This document shows, one piece after another, positions 18,590 through 27,900 of a DNA stretch of 64,000 bases. Every line of letters starts with the position of its first letter. Within the stretch, counting starts at the first letter, position 1. Location of the stretch: the NCBI RefSeq assembly GCF_009834125.1, contig NZ_CP047146.1:1295501-1359500 (forward strand). Direction: 5' to 3'. The notes below the pieces were generated by a model. That model worked only from the letters and a program-made list of their open reading frames with translations, was not told where the DNA came from and searched no databases. The position numbers were made by a program, and so were the translations under genes. Origin of the DNA: Streptomyces sp. GS7 (GTDB taxonomy: Bacteria; Actinomycetota; Actinomycetes; Streptomycetales; Streptomycetaceae).

Positions 18590-20790
18590 AGGCTGAGCTC
18601 CGGGTGCAGGTCCTTCATCCGTACGACCTGCCGGCTGCGGGCCGCGAGGGAGGTGAGGGCCAGCGCGCCCAGCGTGAACGCGGCGAGCACCACACTGCCC
18701 TGCCAGACGATGGCCAGGTCGCCGCCGGTGATCAGCCGGCGCAGGCCGTCGACGACGTAACTCATCGGCAGGAAGGGGTGGATGGCCGAGAAGAAGCCGG
18801 GGCTGGTCTGCACCGGGTAGGTGCCGCCCGCCGAGGTCAGCTGGAGCATCAGCACGACCAGCGTCAGCACCCGGCCGGCCGGCCCGAAGAAGGCGCTCAG
18901 CAGCTGGATGACGGCGGTGAAGCAGGCGGTGGCCAGCAGCAGGAACCCGATGGTGGCGCCCGCGCGGGCCATCTCCAGGCCGAGGGCCCAGTGCAGTACG
19001 GCCATCAGGGCCAGCACCTGGACGACGCCGATGGCGAAGGCCGGCAGCCACGAGCCGAGCGCGATCCGCCAGCCCGGCGCACCCGCGGCCAGCGCCCGCT
19101 TGCCCAGCGGCTGGAGCAGCATGTACGCGACCATCGCGCCGACCCAGAGGGAGAGCGGGATGAAGTACGGAGCCAGTCCGGTGCCGTAGTTGGGCGCCTT
19201 GTGCATCGACTTGGCGGCGAGGGCCACCGGGTCGGACATCACGCCGGTGCGGGTGTCGCGGTCCTTCTTGTCGTAGTCGGGGATCTTGGCGACGCCGTTG
19301 TGCAGACCGGTGGCCAGCTGGTTGGCGCCGTCCTTGAGCTTGTAGAGACCGCCGCTGATCTTCTCGGCACCGTCGTGGGCGGTACCGAGGCCGTTGTGGA
19401 GTTGGCCGGCGCCGTCGGCGAGCCTGCCGGCACCGTTGTGGAGCTGGCCGGCGCCGTTGGCGAGGTCTCCGGCACCGTTGGAGATGGTGCCGAGACCGGC
19501 AGCGAACTTCCCGGCGCCCTGGGAGACCTGGTGGGCACCGGCGTTGAGCGCGTTGATCTGGCTGATGGCGGTGTCCGCCCGGTCAGCGATGCCCGGCGCC
19601 TGCTGGGCGACCATCACGGCGCCCTGGTGCAGCTCGCGCAGCTTGGTGTGCCACTGACCGAAGTCCGTGTGCGCGATGGTGTCGTTGACCTTCTCCGCCG
19701 CGTCGGCGGCGATGGCGGTACCGTCCGCGATCCCCTTCAGCTTGGCGCAGTCGAGGTCGGTGGAGACGAGCCCGCCGCAGCGCTGCCGGTACAGGTCCGC
19801 GGCGTTGTCGGCGTTCTTGCGGGCTTGCTGGGCGGCCTTCGCGGAGTTGCCCGGGAGCTTGCTCAGGTCGTCGTCGAGCTTCTGGCTGAGGTCGGCGACG
19901 ATCTGTGCCTTCTCGCCGATCTCCTTGCCGTGCTCGCGCAGGAAGGGAAGGTCCTTCTGGGCGATGCCCTGCACCTTCTCGGCGAGCTGCTGGGTGCCGT
20001 CCGCGACCTGGCCGGCGCCCTGGCTGAGCTGCTGGGCCTTGGCGGCGGCCTGCGCCGCGCCGTTGCTGAGGTCGCCCGCTCCCTTGTCGAGCTTGCCGGC
20101 GCCCTGGCTCAGGTCCCCGGCCCCCTTGCTCAGATCCCCCGCGCCCTTGTTCAACTTGCCGAGGCCGTCGGCCAGTTCGCCGGTCTTCTCCTTGGCGGTG
20201 CCGAGGCCGTCGTCGACCTGGCCGGCGCCTTCGGCGGCCTTGGCGGTCTGGTCGTGCAGGTCCGAGAACGACACGAAGATCTTGTCGAGGAAGGCCCGGG
20301 AGGACTTCGCCGAGGTCTTGGCGCGGATCTCCGAGAACACCGTCTTGGAGATCGAGCCGACGATGTAGTTGTTGGCGTCGTTGGTGTGGACCTGCAGCGC
20401 GCCGGTCTGCGGGTCGTCACCGGCACTGGAGGCGATCCGCCGGCTGAAGTCCTGCGGGACGGTCAGCGAGAGGTAGTACTTGCCCTCCTCCAGGCCCTTG
20501 GCGGCGTCCTTGGCGCTGACCTCCTTCCAGTCGAAGGTCTTGCTGTCCTTGACGTTCCTGGCGAGATCGGCGCCGGCGGTCAGCTTCCTGCCGTCGGCGG
20601 TGGCGCCCTGGTCCTCGTTGACCAGCGCCACCGGGATCTTGTCCAGGCGGCTGTAGGGGTCCCAGAAGGAGCAGAGGTAGAGGGCTCCGTACAGCAGCGG
20701 GATGAGCATCAGGGCGACCAGGCCCAGCCGGGGGAGCTTCCCCCTGCCGAACCGCCGGAGCTCAAGCGCGGCCAGTCTCGGCGAACGCAT
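18586..20790 (-). CDS. YhgE/Pip family membrane protein
   Basis: 734 residues. One N-terminal membrane segment (about 20-42), a large extracellular region, and about five C-terminal membrane segments match the YhgE/Pip architecture related to ABC-2 permeases. The extracellular part contains tandem heptad-like units (GAGDLSKGAGDLSQGA, GAGQLHNGAGRLADGA; two blocks), a hallmark of this family and a likely coiled coil. Its ATG overlaps the end of the ATPase gene by 29 bp and its stop overlaps the TetR start. In other bacteria such proteins act in phage adsorption or in export of ESX/LXG-type or small molecules; the substrate here is unknown. Confidence 0.85.
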   Translation of the reverse strand: MRSPRLAALELRRFGRGKLPRLGLVALMLIPLLYGALYLCSFWDPYSRLDKIPVALVNEDQGATADGRKLTAGADLARNVKDSKTFDWKEVSAKDAAKGLEEGKYYLSLTVPQDFSRRIASSAGDDPQTGALQVHTNDANNYIVGSISKTVFSEIRAKTSAKSSRAFLDKIFVSFSDLHDQTAKAAEGAGQVDDGLGTAKEKTGELADGLGKLNKGAGDLSKGAGDLSQGAGKLDKGAGDLSNGAAQAAAKAQQLSQGAGQVADGTQQLAEKVQGIAQKDLPFLREHGKEIGEKAQIVADLSQKLDDDLSKLPGNSAKAAQQARKNADNAADLYRQRCGGLVSTDLDCAKLKGIADGTAIAADAAEKVNDTIAHTDFGQWHTKLRELHQGAVMVAQQAPGIADRADTAISQINALNAGAHQVSQGAGKFAAGLGTISNGAGDLANGAGQLHNGAGRLADGAGQLHNGLGTAHDGAEKISGGLYKLKDGANQLATGLHNGVAKIPDYDKKDRDTRTGVMSDPVALAAKSMHKAPNYGTGLAPYFIPLSLWVGAMVAYMLLQPLGKRALAAGAPGWRIALGSWLPAFAIGVVQVLALMAVLHWALGLEMARAGATIGFLLLATACFTAVIQLLSAFFGPAGRVLTLVVLMLQLTSAGGTYPVQTSPGFFSAIHPFLPMSYVVDGLRRLITGGDLAIVWQGSVVLAAFTLGALALTSLAARSRQVVRMKDLHPELSL

Positions 20791-21526
20791 GCGCCGCTTC
20801 CTCCTCGTGGGTGTCGGGTGTGATGGTGGCCGGGGCGGTGGGGACGATCAGCGCGTCCGCGGGGGCGTCGCTGCCGGCGGCCACCACGGTGGTGCCCTCC
20901 AGCGCGAGGTCCCGGAGCAACTGCCAGGCCAGGGCGCGCTCCTCGGGGGACAGCTTGAGGTCGACGTCGTCGACGGCCAGCAGCCGCGGCCGGTGCATGA
21001 CCGCCAGCGCGATGGACAGCCGCAGCGCTTCGAGCCGTTCGAGGTCGCGTACGCAGGTCCGCAGCCCCTTGGGCAGCGTGTCGGGGTCGAGCCGGGCAGC
21101 CGCCAGCGCGGTGTCGATCCGGGCCCGGGTGGCTTCCTTGTGGCGGCGGCCCCAGGGGAGCGCGCCGGCCGGGGAGCCCTGGAGGCGGTGGCCCAACAGG
21201 CCCTGTTCGTGGAGGTGTTCGGCGACCGTGAGGGCCGGTTCGAGGTCGGCGACGCCCGGTACGTGCGCGATGGCGGTACGGCCGCGGACCGTACCCATCC
21301 GCTTGGGCAGCGGGAGCCCGGCGACCGTGGCATGGCCTTCGGTGATCCGCATCCGGCCGGTGAGCGCGAGCAGCAGGCAGGTGCGCCCGGAGCCGGACGG
21401 GCCCTGGACGGCGATCAGCGCGCCCGGTTCCGCGGTGATGTCGACACCTCTGAAGGCCCATCCCCGTGGGCCCTTCACTCCGATTCCCCTGGCGTTGACG
21501 GCCGCCCCCTGACGGGTGGTGTCCAC
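20762..21526 (-). CDS. Atypical ABC transporter ATP-binding protein
   Basis: 254 residues. The Walker A reads GPSGSGRT, with Arg replacing the usual Lys. The Walker B reads LLAVDDVD, with Asp at the catalytic Glu position. The LSGGQ signature is replaced by VRDLERLEALRL. Overall fold order and spacing are still those of an ABC ATPase, and the next gene is the YhgE permease, so it is probably a weakly active or regulatory ATPase of that complex. The substitutions are direct readings; the effect on hydrolysis is inferred. Confidence 0.75.
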   Translation of the reverse strand: MDTTRQGAAVNARGIGVKGPRGWAFRGVDITAEPGALIAVQGPSGSGRTCLLLALTGRMRITEGHATVAGLPLPKRMGTVRGRTAIAHVPGVADLEPALTVAEHLHEQGLLGHRLQGSPAGALPWGRRHKEATRARIDTALAAARLDPDTLPKGLRTCVRDLERLEALRLSIALAVMHRPRLLAVDDVDLKLSPEERALAWQLLRDLALEGTTVVAAGSDAPADALIVPTAPATITPDTHEEEAAHAFAETGRA

Positions 21527-21543
21527 AACCCCTCCTCTTTGGT

Positions 21544-21557
21544 CTGACTGGTCAGTC
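21544..21557. promoter_or_regulatory. Candidate TetR operator
   Basis: CTGACTGGTCAGTC contains two overlapping 5+5 inverted repeats (CTGAC-TG-GTCAG and GACTG-GT-CAGTC). It lies 18 bp upstream of the ATPase GTG/ATG region in a lower-GC stretch, resembling operators of actinobacterial TetR repressors linked to YhgE genes. Confidence 0.5.
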
Positions 21558-21751
21558 TAAAAGTGTGCCGCATGTGTGGCCGTATTGACCAATCGGGGGG
21601 CTTACAGAGCCAGGGTGGCTGAAAACGGTCGGTGTGGAACGGGTGACCTCGGGAGGTCCGGCGCCATAGGGTGCGCAGTTGTTGGCGGGGGTCGACGCTG
21701 AGTTTGTGCCGTCATGCGCGGTACCGCGCGTTACGGCGACGACGGAGAAGC

Positions 21752-24748
21752 ATGGAACACACAGACCACGGGGATCAGTGCGGCCGGAACGGTCACACAA
21801 GCCACATGGGCCACGCGGGTAACGAGGACCGCACCGGCCAGGAGGGGGAGATAGGCCGCGGGGGGAGCGCTCACCGCACGGACAGCACGAACCGCACGGA
21901 CAGCACGTGCAACACGAACCGCGCGGGCAACACGAACCGCACGGACGGCAGGGGCCGCACGGACGGCCGGGCCGTCCGCCGCTCCCGGGGGACACTCGCC
22001 GCGCTGCTCGCGGGCACGCTGGTCGCCGCCGTGGCGCCCGCCGCCTCCGCGGCCACGGCGGCGGAGGCGGCCGGGGACCGCCGGCCGTCCTGCACGGGCG
22101 ACGGCTGGGCCGACACCGCCACCGCCATTGACCCCCAGGACAGCCACCACGCCTACGTGGGCAACGGCTACCTGGGGCAGCGCGTCCCGCCCAACGGCAC
22201 CGGATACGCCGCCCCCGGCGGCACCACCGGCTGGCCCCTCAAGACCCCCGAATACGACGGGTCCTTCGTCTCCGGGCTCTACGCCAAGGGCCCCCAGGAC
22301 CTCCAGGGCCGCCAGGCCATCGCCGCGCTTCCCACCTGGACGACGCTCGACGTCACCACCGGGGGCGCGCACGGCGAGACCTTCTCCTCCGCCACACAAC
22401 CGGGGCGCATCTCCCACTACCGCCAGACGCTGTCGCTGCGCTGCGGATTCGTACGGACGTCGCTGACCTGGACCGCCGCCGACGGCCGGGCCACCGACCT
22501 GGTCTACGACGTCCTCGCCGACCGGGCCGACGCGCACACCGGCGCGGTACGGCTGCGGATGACGCCCCACTGGAGCGGCCGGGCGACCGTCACCGACACC
22601 CTCGACGGCCGTGGCGCCCGCCGGATGCAGCCCTCGGGCACGCCGGGCACCGGCCCCGACGGCACCATGACCGTCGGCTTCCGTACGGACGGCACCGGCA
22701 CCGAGGGCGCGGTGGCCTCCACGCTGCGCGCCGGCCCCGGCGTCCGCGCCGGACGGCCGGAGCAGCGCACCGACCGGCCGCGGAACGGTTCCGCCGCATC
22801 GGCCGGAACCGCCGCATCGGCCGCGTCCTCCTCCTCCGCGAAGCTGAGCAGCAGCCGGCAGCTGACCTTCCCGGTCCGCAGCGACCGCTCCTACGAGCTG
22901 ACCAAGTACGTCGGGGTGGACACCGCGCTCACCTCCCGCGCCCCGCGCGCCGCCGCCGAGGCCGCCTCGCGCCGCGCCGCGGACGCCGGCTGGCGCGCCC
23001 TGTTCACCCGGCACAGCGCCGCCTGGCAGCAGCTGTGGCGCAGCGACATCGAGGTGGCCGGGCAGCCCCAGCTCCAGTCCTGGGTCCGCTCGGCGGAGTA
23101 CGGACTGCTGGCCGCCACCCGCGCCGGCAGCGCCAACAGCATCGCCCCCACCGGCCTGACCAGCGACAACTACGCCGGCGAGATCTTCTGGGACGCCGAG
23201 ACCTGGATGTACCCGGGCCTCCTCGCCGCCCACCCGGATCTCGCCCGGTCCATCGTCGACTACCGCTACCGCACCCGGGACGCCGCCCGCGCCAACGCCC
23301 GTCGGCTCGGCTACCAGGGCCTGTTCTACTCCTGGACCAGCGGCGGCAAGGGCGACCTGTGGACCGAGTGCCACAGCTGGGACCCGCCGCACTGCAAGAC
23401 CCAGAACCACCTCATGGGCGACATCTCCCTCGCCACCTGGCAGTACTACCTCGCCACCAAGGACACCGCCTGGCTGCGCTCCCGCGGCTGGCCGGTCCTC
23501 AAGGGCATCGCCGAGTTCTGGGCCTCCCGGGCCACCCGCAACGCCGACGGCAGCTACTCGGTCAAGAACGTCGCCGGCCCTGACGAGTACAGCAACGGCG
23601 TCGACGACGCGGTCTTCACCAACGCCGGCGCCGCCACCGCCCTGCGGAACGCCGCCCGCACCGCCACCCTCCTGGGCGAACGGGCCCCGGCCTCCTGGAC
23701 GACCGTCGCCGACAAGCTCCGGATCCCCTACGACGGCACCAAGAAGGTCTACGAGCAGTACGCCGGGTACAAGGGGACGACCATCAAGCAGGCCGACACG
23801 GTGCTGCTGATGTACCCCCTGGCATGGCCCATGAGCCGGCAGCAGGCAGCCTCCACCCTCGACTACTACGCCGCCCGCACCGACCCCGACGGCCCGGCCA
23901 TGACGGACTCGGTGCACGCCATCGACGCCGCCGCCATCGGCGAGCCCGGCTGCGCCACGTACAGCTATCTGCTGCGCGCCATCAAGCCGTTCGTCCGCGG
24001 GCCGTTCGCGGAGTTCTCCGAGGCCCGCGGCGAGAAGGCCGGCGCCGAGGACCCGCACGCCGGCAAGCCCGCCCAGGACTTCCTCACCGGCAAGGGCGGC
24101 TTCCTGCAGACCTTCACCAACGGGCTGACCGGCCTGCGGCTGCGCGAGGACCGGGTGCACCTGGACCCGATGCTGCCGCCGCAGCTGTCCGCCGGCGTCA
24201 CCCTGCGCGGGCTGCGCTGGCAGGGCAGGACGTACGACCTGGCGATCGGCGCGCACCAGACGACGGTCCGGCTGACCTCAGGGGCGCCGATGCGGATCGA
24301 GACGCCCGAGGGCGACAAGGTGGTCGGCCGCGGTGTCCCGGCGGTCCTCAAGACCCGCCGCCCCGATCTGGCCCCGACCTCGAACGCCGCCCGGTGCGCC
24401 ACCGCCACCGCGACCTCCGAGGAGCCGGGCATGTACGCGGGCAACGCGGTGGACGGCAACGCCACCACCGCCTGGGTCCCGGACACCGCCGACGGCACCC
24501 TCACGGTCGACCTCGGCCGCACCACGGCCGTCGGGCGGATCACCCCGCACTGGACCGCCACCCGGCCCAGGTCGTACGCCGTCCAGATCTCCCGGGACGG
24601 CAGGCACTGGACCGGGACCGGAGACGCGGGCCGCAGCCAGGCCCGGTACGTCCGGGTCGTGGTGCACGGCGAGCCGGGCACCGCGCCCGGCGGCAAGCCG
24701 AAGCCGCGCCCGGGGATCACGGAGCTGACGGTGCAGCGGGTGCGGTGA
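21752..24748 (+). CDS. Secreted GH65 glycoside hydrolase/phosphorylase with discoidin-like tail
   Basis: 998 residues from ATG 21752. A longer frame begins at 21671, and an SD (GGAGAAG) lies only 1 nt from 21752, so the start is uncertain. An unusually long hydrophilic N-region with THR/ASN/ARG repeats precedes an export signal (GTLAALLAGTLVAAVAPAASA, near residues 80-100). The (alpha/alpha)6 barrel of GH65 is recognised by NYAGEIFWDAETWMYP, the catalytic-acid motif GPDEYSNG (Glu612) and TIKQADTVLLMYPL. Family members act on trehalose, maltose, kojibiose and related alpha-glucosides. The C-terminal ~110 residues resemble an F5/8 (discoidin) carbohydrate-binding domain (NAVDGNATTAW). Acid-trehalase-like activity is likely but not proven. 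Confidence 0.8.
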   Translation: MEHTDHGDQCGRNGHTSHMGHAGNEDRTGQEGEIGRGGSAHRTDSTNRTDSTCNTNRAGNTNRTDGRGRTDGRAVRRSRGTLAALLAGTLVAAVAPAASAATAAEAAGDRRPSCTGDGWADTATAIDPQDSHHAYVGNGYLGQRVPPNGTGYAAPGGTTGWPLKTPEYDGSFVSGLYAKGPQDLQGRQAIAALPTWTTLDVTTGGAHGETFSSATQPGRISHYRQTLSLRCGFVRTSLTWTAADGRATDLVYDVLADRADAHTGAVRLRMTPHWSGRATVTDTLDGRGARRMQPSGTPGTGPDGTMTVGFRTDGTGTEGAVASTLRAGPGVRAGRPEQRTDRPRNGSAASAGTAASAASSSSAKLSSSRQLTFPVRSDRSYELTKYVGVDTALTSRAPRAAAEAASRRAADAGWRALFTRHSAAWQQLWRSDIEVAGQPQLQSWVRSAEYGLLAATRAGSANSIAPTGLTSDNYAGEIFWDAETWMYPGLLAAHPDLARSIVDYRYRTRDAARANARRLGYQGLFYSWTSGGKGDLWTECHSWDPPHCKTQNHLMGDISLATWQYYLATKDTAWLRSRGWPVLKGIAEFWASRATRNADGSYSVKNVAGPDEYSNGVDDAVFTNAGAATALRNAARTATLLGERAPASWTTVADKLRIPYDGTKKVYEQYAGYKGTTIKQADTVLLMYPLAWPMSRQQAASTLDYYAARTDPDGPAMTDSVHAIDAAAIGEPGCATYSYLLRAIKPFVRGPFAEFSEARGEKAGAEDPHAGKPAQDFLTGKGGFLQTFTNGLTGLRLREDRVHLDPMLPPQLSAGVTLRGLRWQGRTYDLAIGAHQTTVRLTSGAPMRIETPEGDKVVGRGVPAVLKTRRPDLAPTSNAARCATATATSEEPGMYAGNAVDGNATTAWVPDTADGTLTVDLGRTTAVGRITPHWTATRPRSYAVQISRDGRHWTGTGDAGRSQARYVRVVVHGEPGTAPGGKPKPRPGITELTVQRVR

Positions 24749-24770
24749 CGCCGTAGCCGGGAAGGGGAAG

Positions 24771-24806
24771 CCCGGGGCCACCGCGGATCGCCGCGGTGGC
24801 CCCGGG
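24771..24806. terminator. 16-bp perfect hairpin terminator
   Basis: Arms 24771-24786 and 24791-24806 are perfectly complementary around ATCG, 22 bp past the GH65 stop. Confidence 0.85.
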
Positions 24807-24916
24807 CCGTGTCCGGGCGGGATGCCCTGCCCGGCGAAATGCTTTGTTACGGCGGGATGAAATCCGCCGCCCGCGGTGTTGGTGCCATGCGGTGGACGAC
24901 GCATGGGAGGCATCGG

Positions 24917-27900
24917 GTGGCGGGGACGGGCACGGCACGAGGGGGCTGGACGCGGCGGTTGACGCGTGACTGCTGGCGGTACCGCAAGGACGTCCTGCTG
25001 GCGCTCGGCGCCTCGCTGGCCGGGATGGCCGTGATGGCGCTGGTCCCGCTCATCCCGAAGCTGATCATCGACGACGTGATCGTCCGGCACGAGCGGACCC
25101 TCGGCCCCTGGGCCACCCTCCTGATCGCCGCCGCCGTCGTCGTGTACGCCCTCACCTACCTCCGGCGCTTCTACGGCGGCCGGCTCGCCCTGGACGTCCA
25201 GCACGACCTGCGCACCCGGATGTACGACGCGATAGCCCGGCTCGACGGCCGCCGGCAGGACGAGCTGAGCACCGGCCAGGTCGTGGGCCGCGCCACCAGC
25301 GACCTCCAGCTGATCCAGGGCCTGCTGTTCATGCTCCCGATGATGATCGGGAACGTCCTGCTGTTCGCGATCTCACTGGCCGTGATGGCGGTGCTGTCAC
25401 CGCTGCTGACCGTCGTCGCGCTGGCCGTCGCCCCGGCCCTCTGGTTCATCGCCCGGCGCAGCCGCGCCCGGCTCTTCCCCGCCACCTGGTACGCCCAGGG
25501 CCAGGCCGCCGCGGTGGCGTCCGTCGTCGACGGCGCGGTCTCCGGCGTCCGGGTCGTCAAGGGGTTCGGGCAGGAGGAGCAGGAGACCGGCAAGCTGCGC
25601 GAGGTCGGCCACCGGCTGTTCGCCGGCCGGCTGCGCACGGTCCGCCTCAACGCCCGGTACACCCCCGCCCTGCAGGCCGTCCCGGCCCTGGGCCAGGTCG
25701 CGATGCTGGCGCTGGGCGGCTGGATGGCCACCCAGGGCCACATCACCCTCGGCACCTTCGTCGCGTTCTCCACGTATCTCGCCCAACTGGTCGGCCCGGT
25801 CCGGATGCTGGCGATGATGCTGACCGTCGGCCAGCAGGCGCGTGCCGGCGTGGAGCGGGTCTACGAGCTCATCGACACCGAACCGACCATCGAGGAGCGC
25901 GCCGACGCCCACGAACTGCCCGCCGACGCCCCGGCGACCGTGGTCTTCGACAAGGTGACGTTCGGCTACGCACCGCACGGCGCCTCCCCCGAGGAGGACG
26001 GCGCCCCCGCCCTCCGCCCCGTCCTGGAGGACTTCTCGCTCCGCATCGAAGCCGGTGAGACCGTCGCCGTCGTCGGCACCTCCGGCAGTGGAAAGTCGAC
26101 CGTCTCGCTGCTGCTGCCCCGCTTCTACGACGTCTCCGCGGGCCGCGTCCTGGTCGGCGGCCACGACGTCCGCGAGCTGACCCTGGAGTCGCTGCGCGCC
26201 GCCATCGGCCTCGTCCCCGAGAGCAGCTTCCTGTTCTCCGACGCGATCCGCGACAACATCGCCTACGGCCACCCCGAGGCCACCGACGAGCAGATCCGGG
26301 CCGCCGCCCGCGCCGCCCAGGCCGACGGCTTCATATCCGAGCTCCCCGAGGGCTACGACACCAAGGTCGGCGAACAGGGCCTGACCCTGTCCGGCGGCCA
26401 GCGCCAGCGGGTCGCACTGGCCCGCGCCATCCTCACCGACCCCCGCCTGCTGGTCCTGGACGACGCCACCTCCGCCGTCGACGCCCGGGTCGAGCACGAG
26501 ATCCACGAGGCGCTGCGCGGCGTGATGGCGGGCCGTACGACACTGCTGATCGCCCACCGCGCCTCCACCCTGGCACTAGCCGACCGGGTTGCCGTCCTCG
26601 ACGATGGGCGGCTGGTGGACATCGGCACCCAGGAGGAACTGGCGGAGCGCTGCGCCCTGTACCGCAGGCTGCTGACCGACCCGGAGGAGCTGGGCGGCAT
26701 CGAGCACGACCCGGCGGGCGCGGTGGCCGAATGGGGTCTGCCCTGCTCGAACCGAGTGGAGAACTCGGGGAACGCCGACGGCGAGTTCGCCGCGGCCGGG
26801 ACCGGCGGCGTGCTCGACCGGCCGGTCGACGGCCGCGTACGGCCCGGCGGCCTGGTCGACGGCGCCCCCGGCGACACAGCCGACCGCGCCGCCGACCGCG
26901 AGGCCGAGGCCGCGGCGGTCGGCGGGATCACCCCCGAACTGTGGGTCCGCCGCGAGCAGGAGGCCGAGGCGGGCGCGGCCGGCCCGGCACCCCGGTCGTC
27001 CGGCGCCGCCGGCCCCGGCATGGCCGCCGCGCTGGCCGGTATGCCTGCGACCCCCGAACTGCTCGACCGGGTCGCCGCGCTGCCCCCGGCCACCGACACC
27101 CCGGACATCGACGAGGCCGCCGCCGTCCGCCCCGAGACCTCCTACGGCCTGCGCCGGCTGCTGCGCGGCTTCGGCGGCCCGCTCGCCGTCGCCCTCGCCC
27201 TGGTCGCGGTGGACGCCATCGCCTCCCTGCTGGTGCCGGTCCTCATCCGGCAGGGCATCGACGAGGGCGTACGCCGCGGCGTACTGGCCGGCGTCTGGAC
27301 CGCCGCGAGCCTCGCCCTCTTCGTCGTACTCGCCCAATGGGCCGCCCAGATCGGCTCCAACCGCATGACCGGCCGCACCGGCGAGCGGGTCCTGTACTCC
27401 CTCCGCGTCAAGATCTTCGCCCACCTCCAGCGCCTCGGCCTGGACTACTACGAGCGCGAACTGACCGGCAAGATCATGACCCGGATGACCACGGACGTGG
27501 ACGCGCTGTCCACCTTCCTCCAGACCGGACTGGTCACCGCCGTCGTCTCGGTGCTGACCTTCTTCGGCATCCTCGTCGCCCTGCTCGCCATCGACGTCCA
27601 GCTCGCCCTGGTCGTCTTCGCCACCCTCCCGCCGCTGATCGCCGGCACGTACTTCTTCCGCAAGCAGAGCGTGAAGGCGTACGAACTCGCCCGCGAGCGG
27701 ATCAGCGTCGTCAACGGCGACCTCCAGGAGAGCGTCGCCGGACTCCGCATCGTCCAGGCGTTCCGCCGCGAGGGCCACGGCTCCGAGCGGTACGCCACCC
27801 GGAGCGACGCCTACCGCCGGGCCCGGGTGCGCGGCCAGTTCCTGATATCCGTCTACTTCCCCTTCGTCCAGCTGCTGTCGTCCGTGGCGGCGGCCCTGGT

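Noticed and set aside
21731..24256. 841-codon minus-strand frame across the GH65 gene
   Set aside because: Val/Gly/Ala-rich shadow with no motif; the sense strand encodes a recognisable enzyme.
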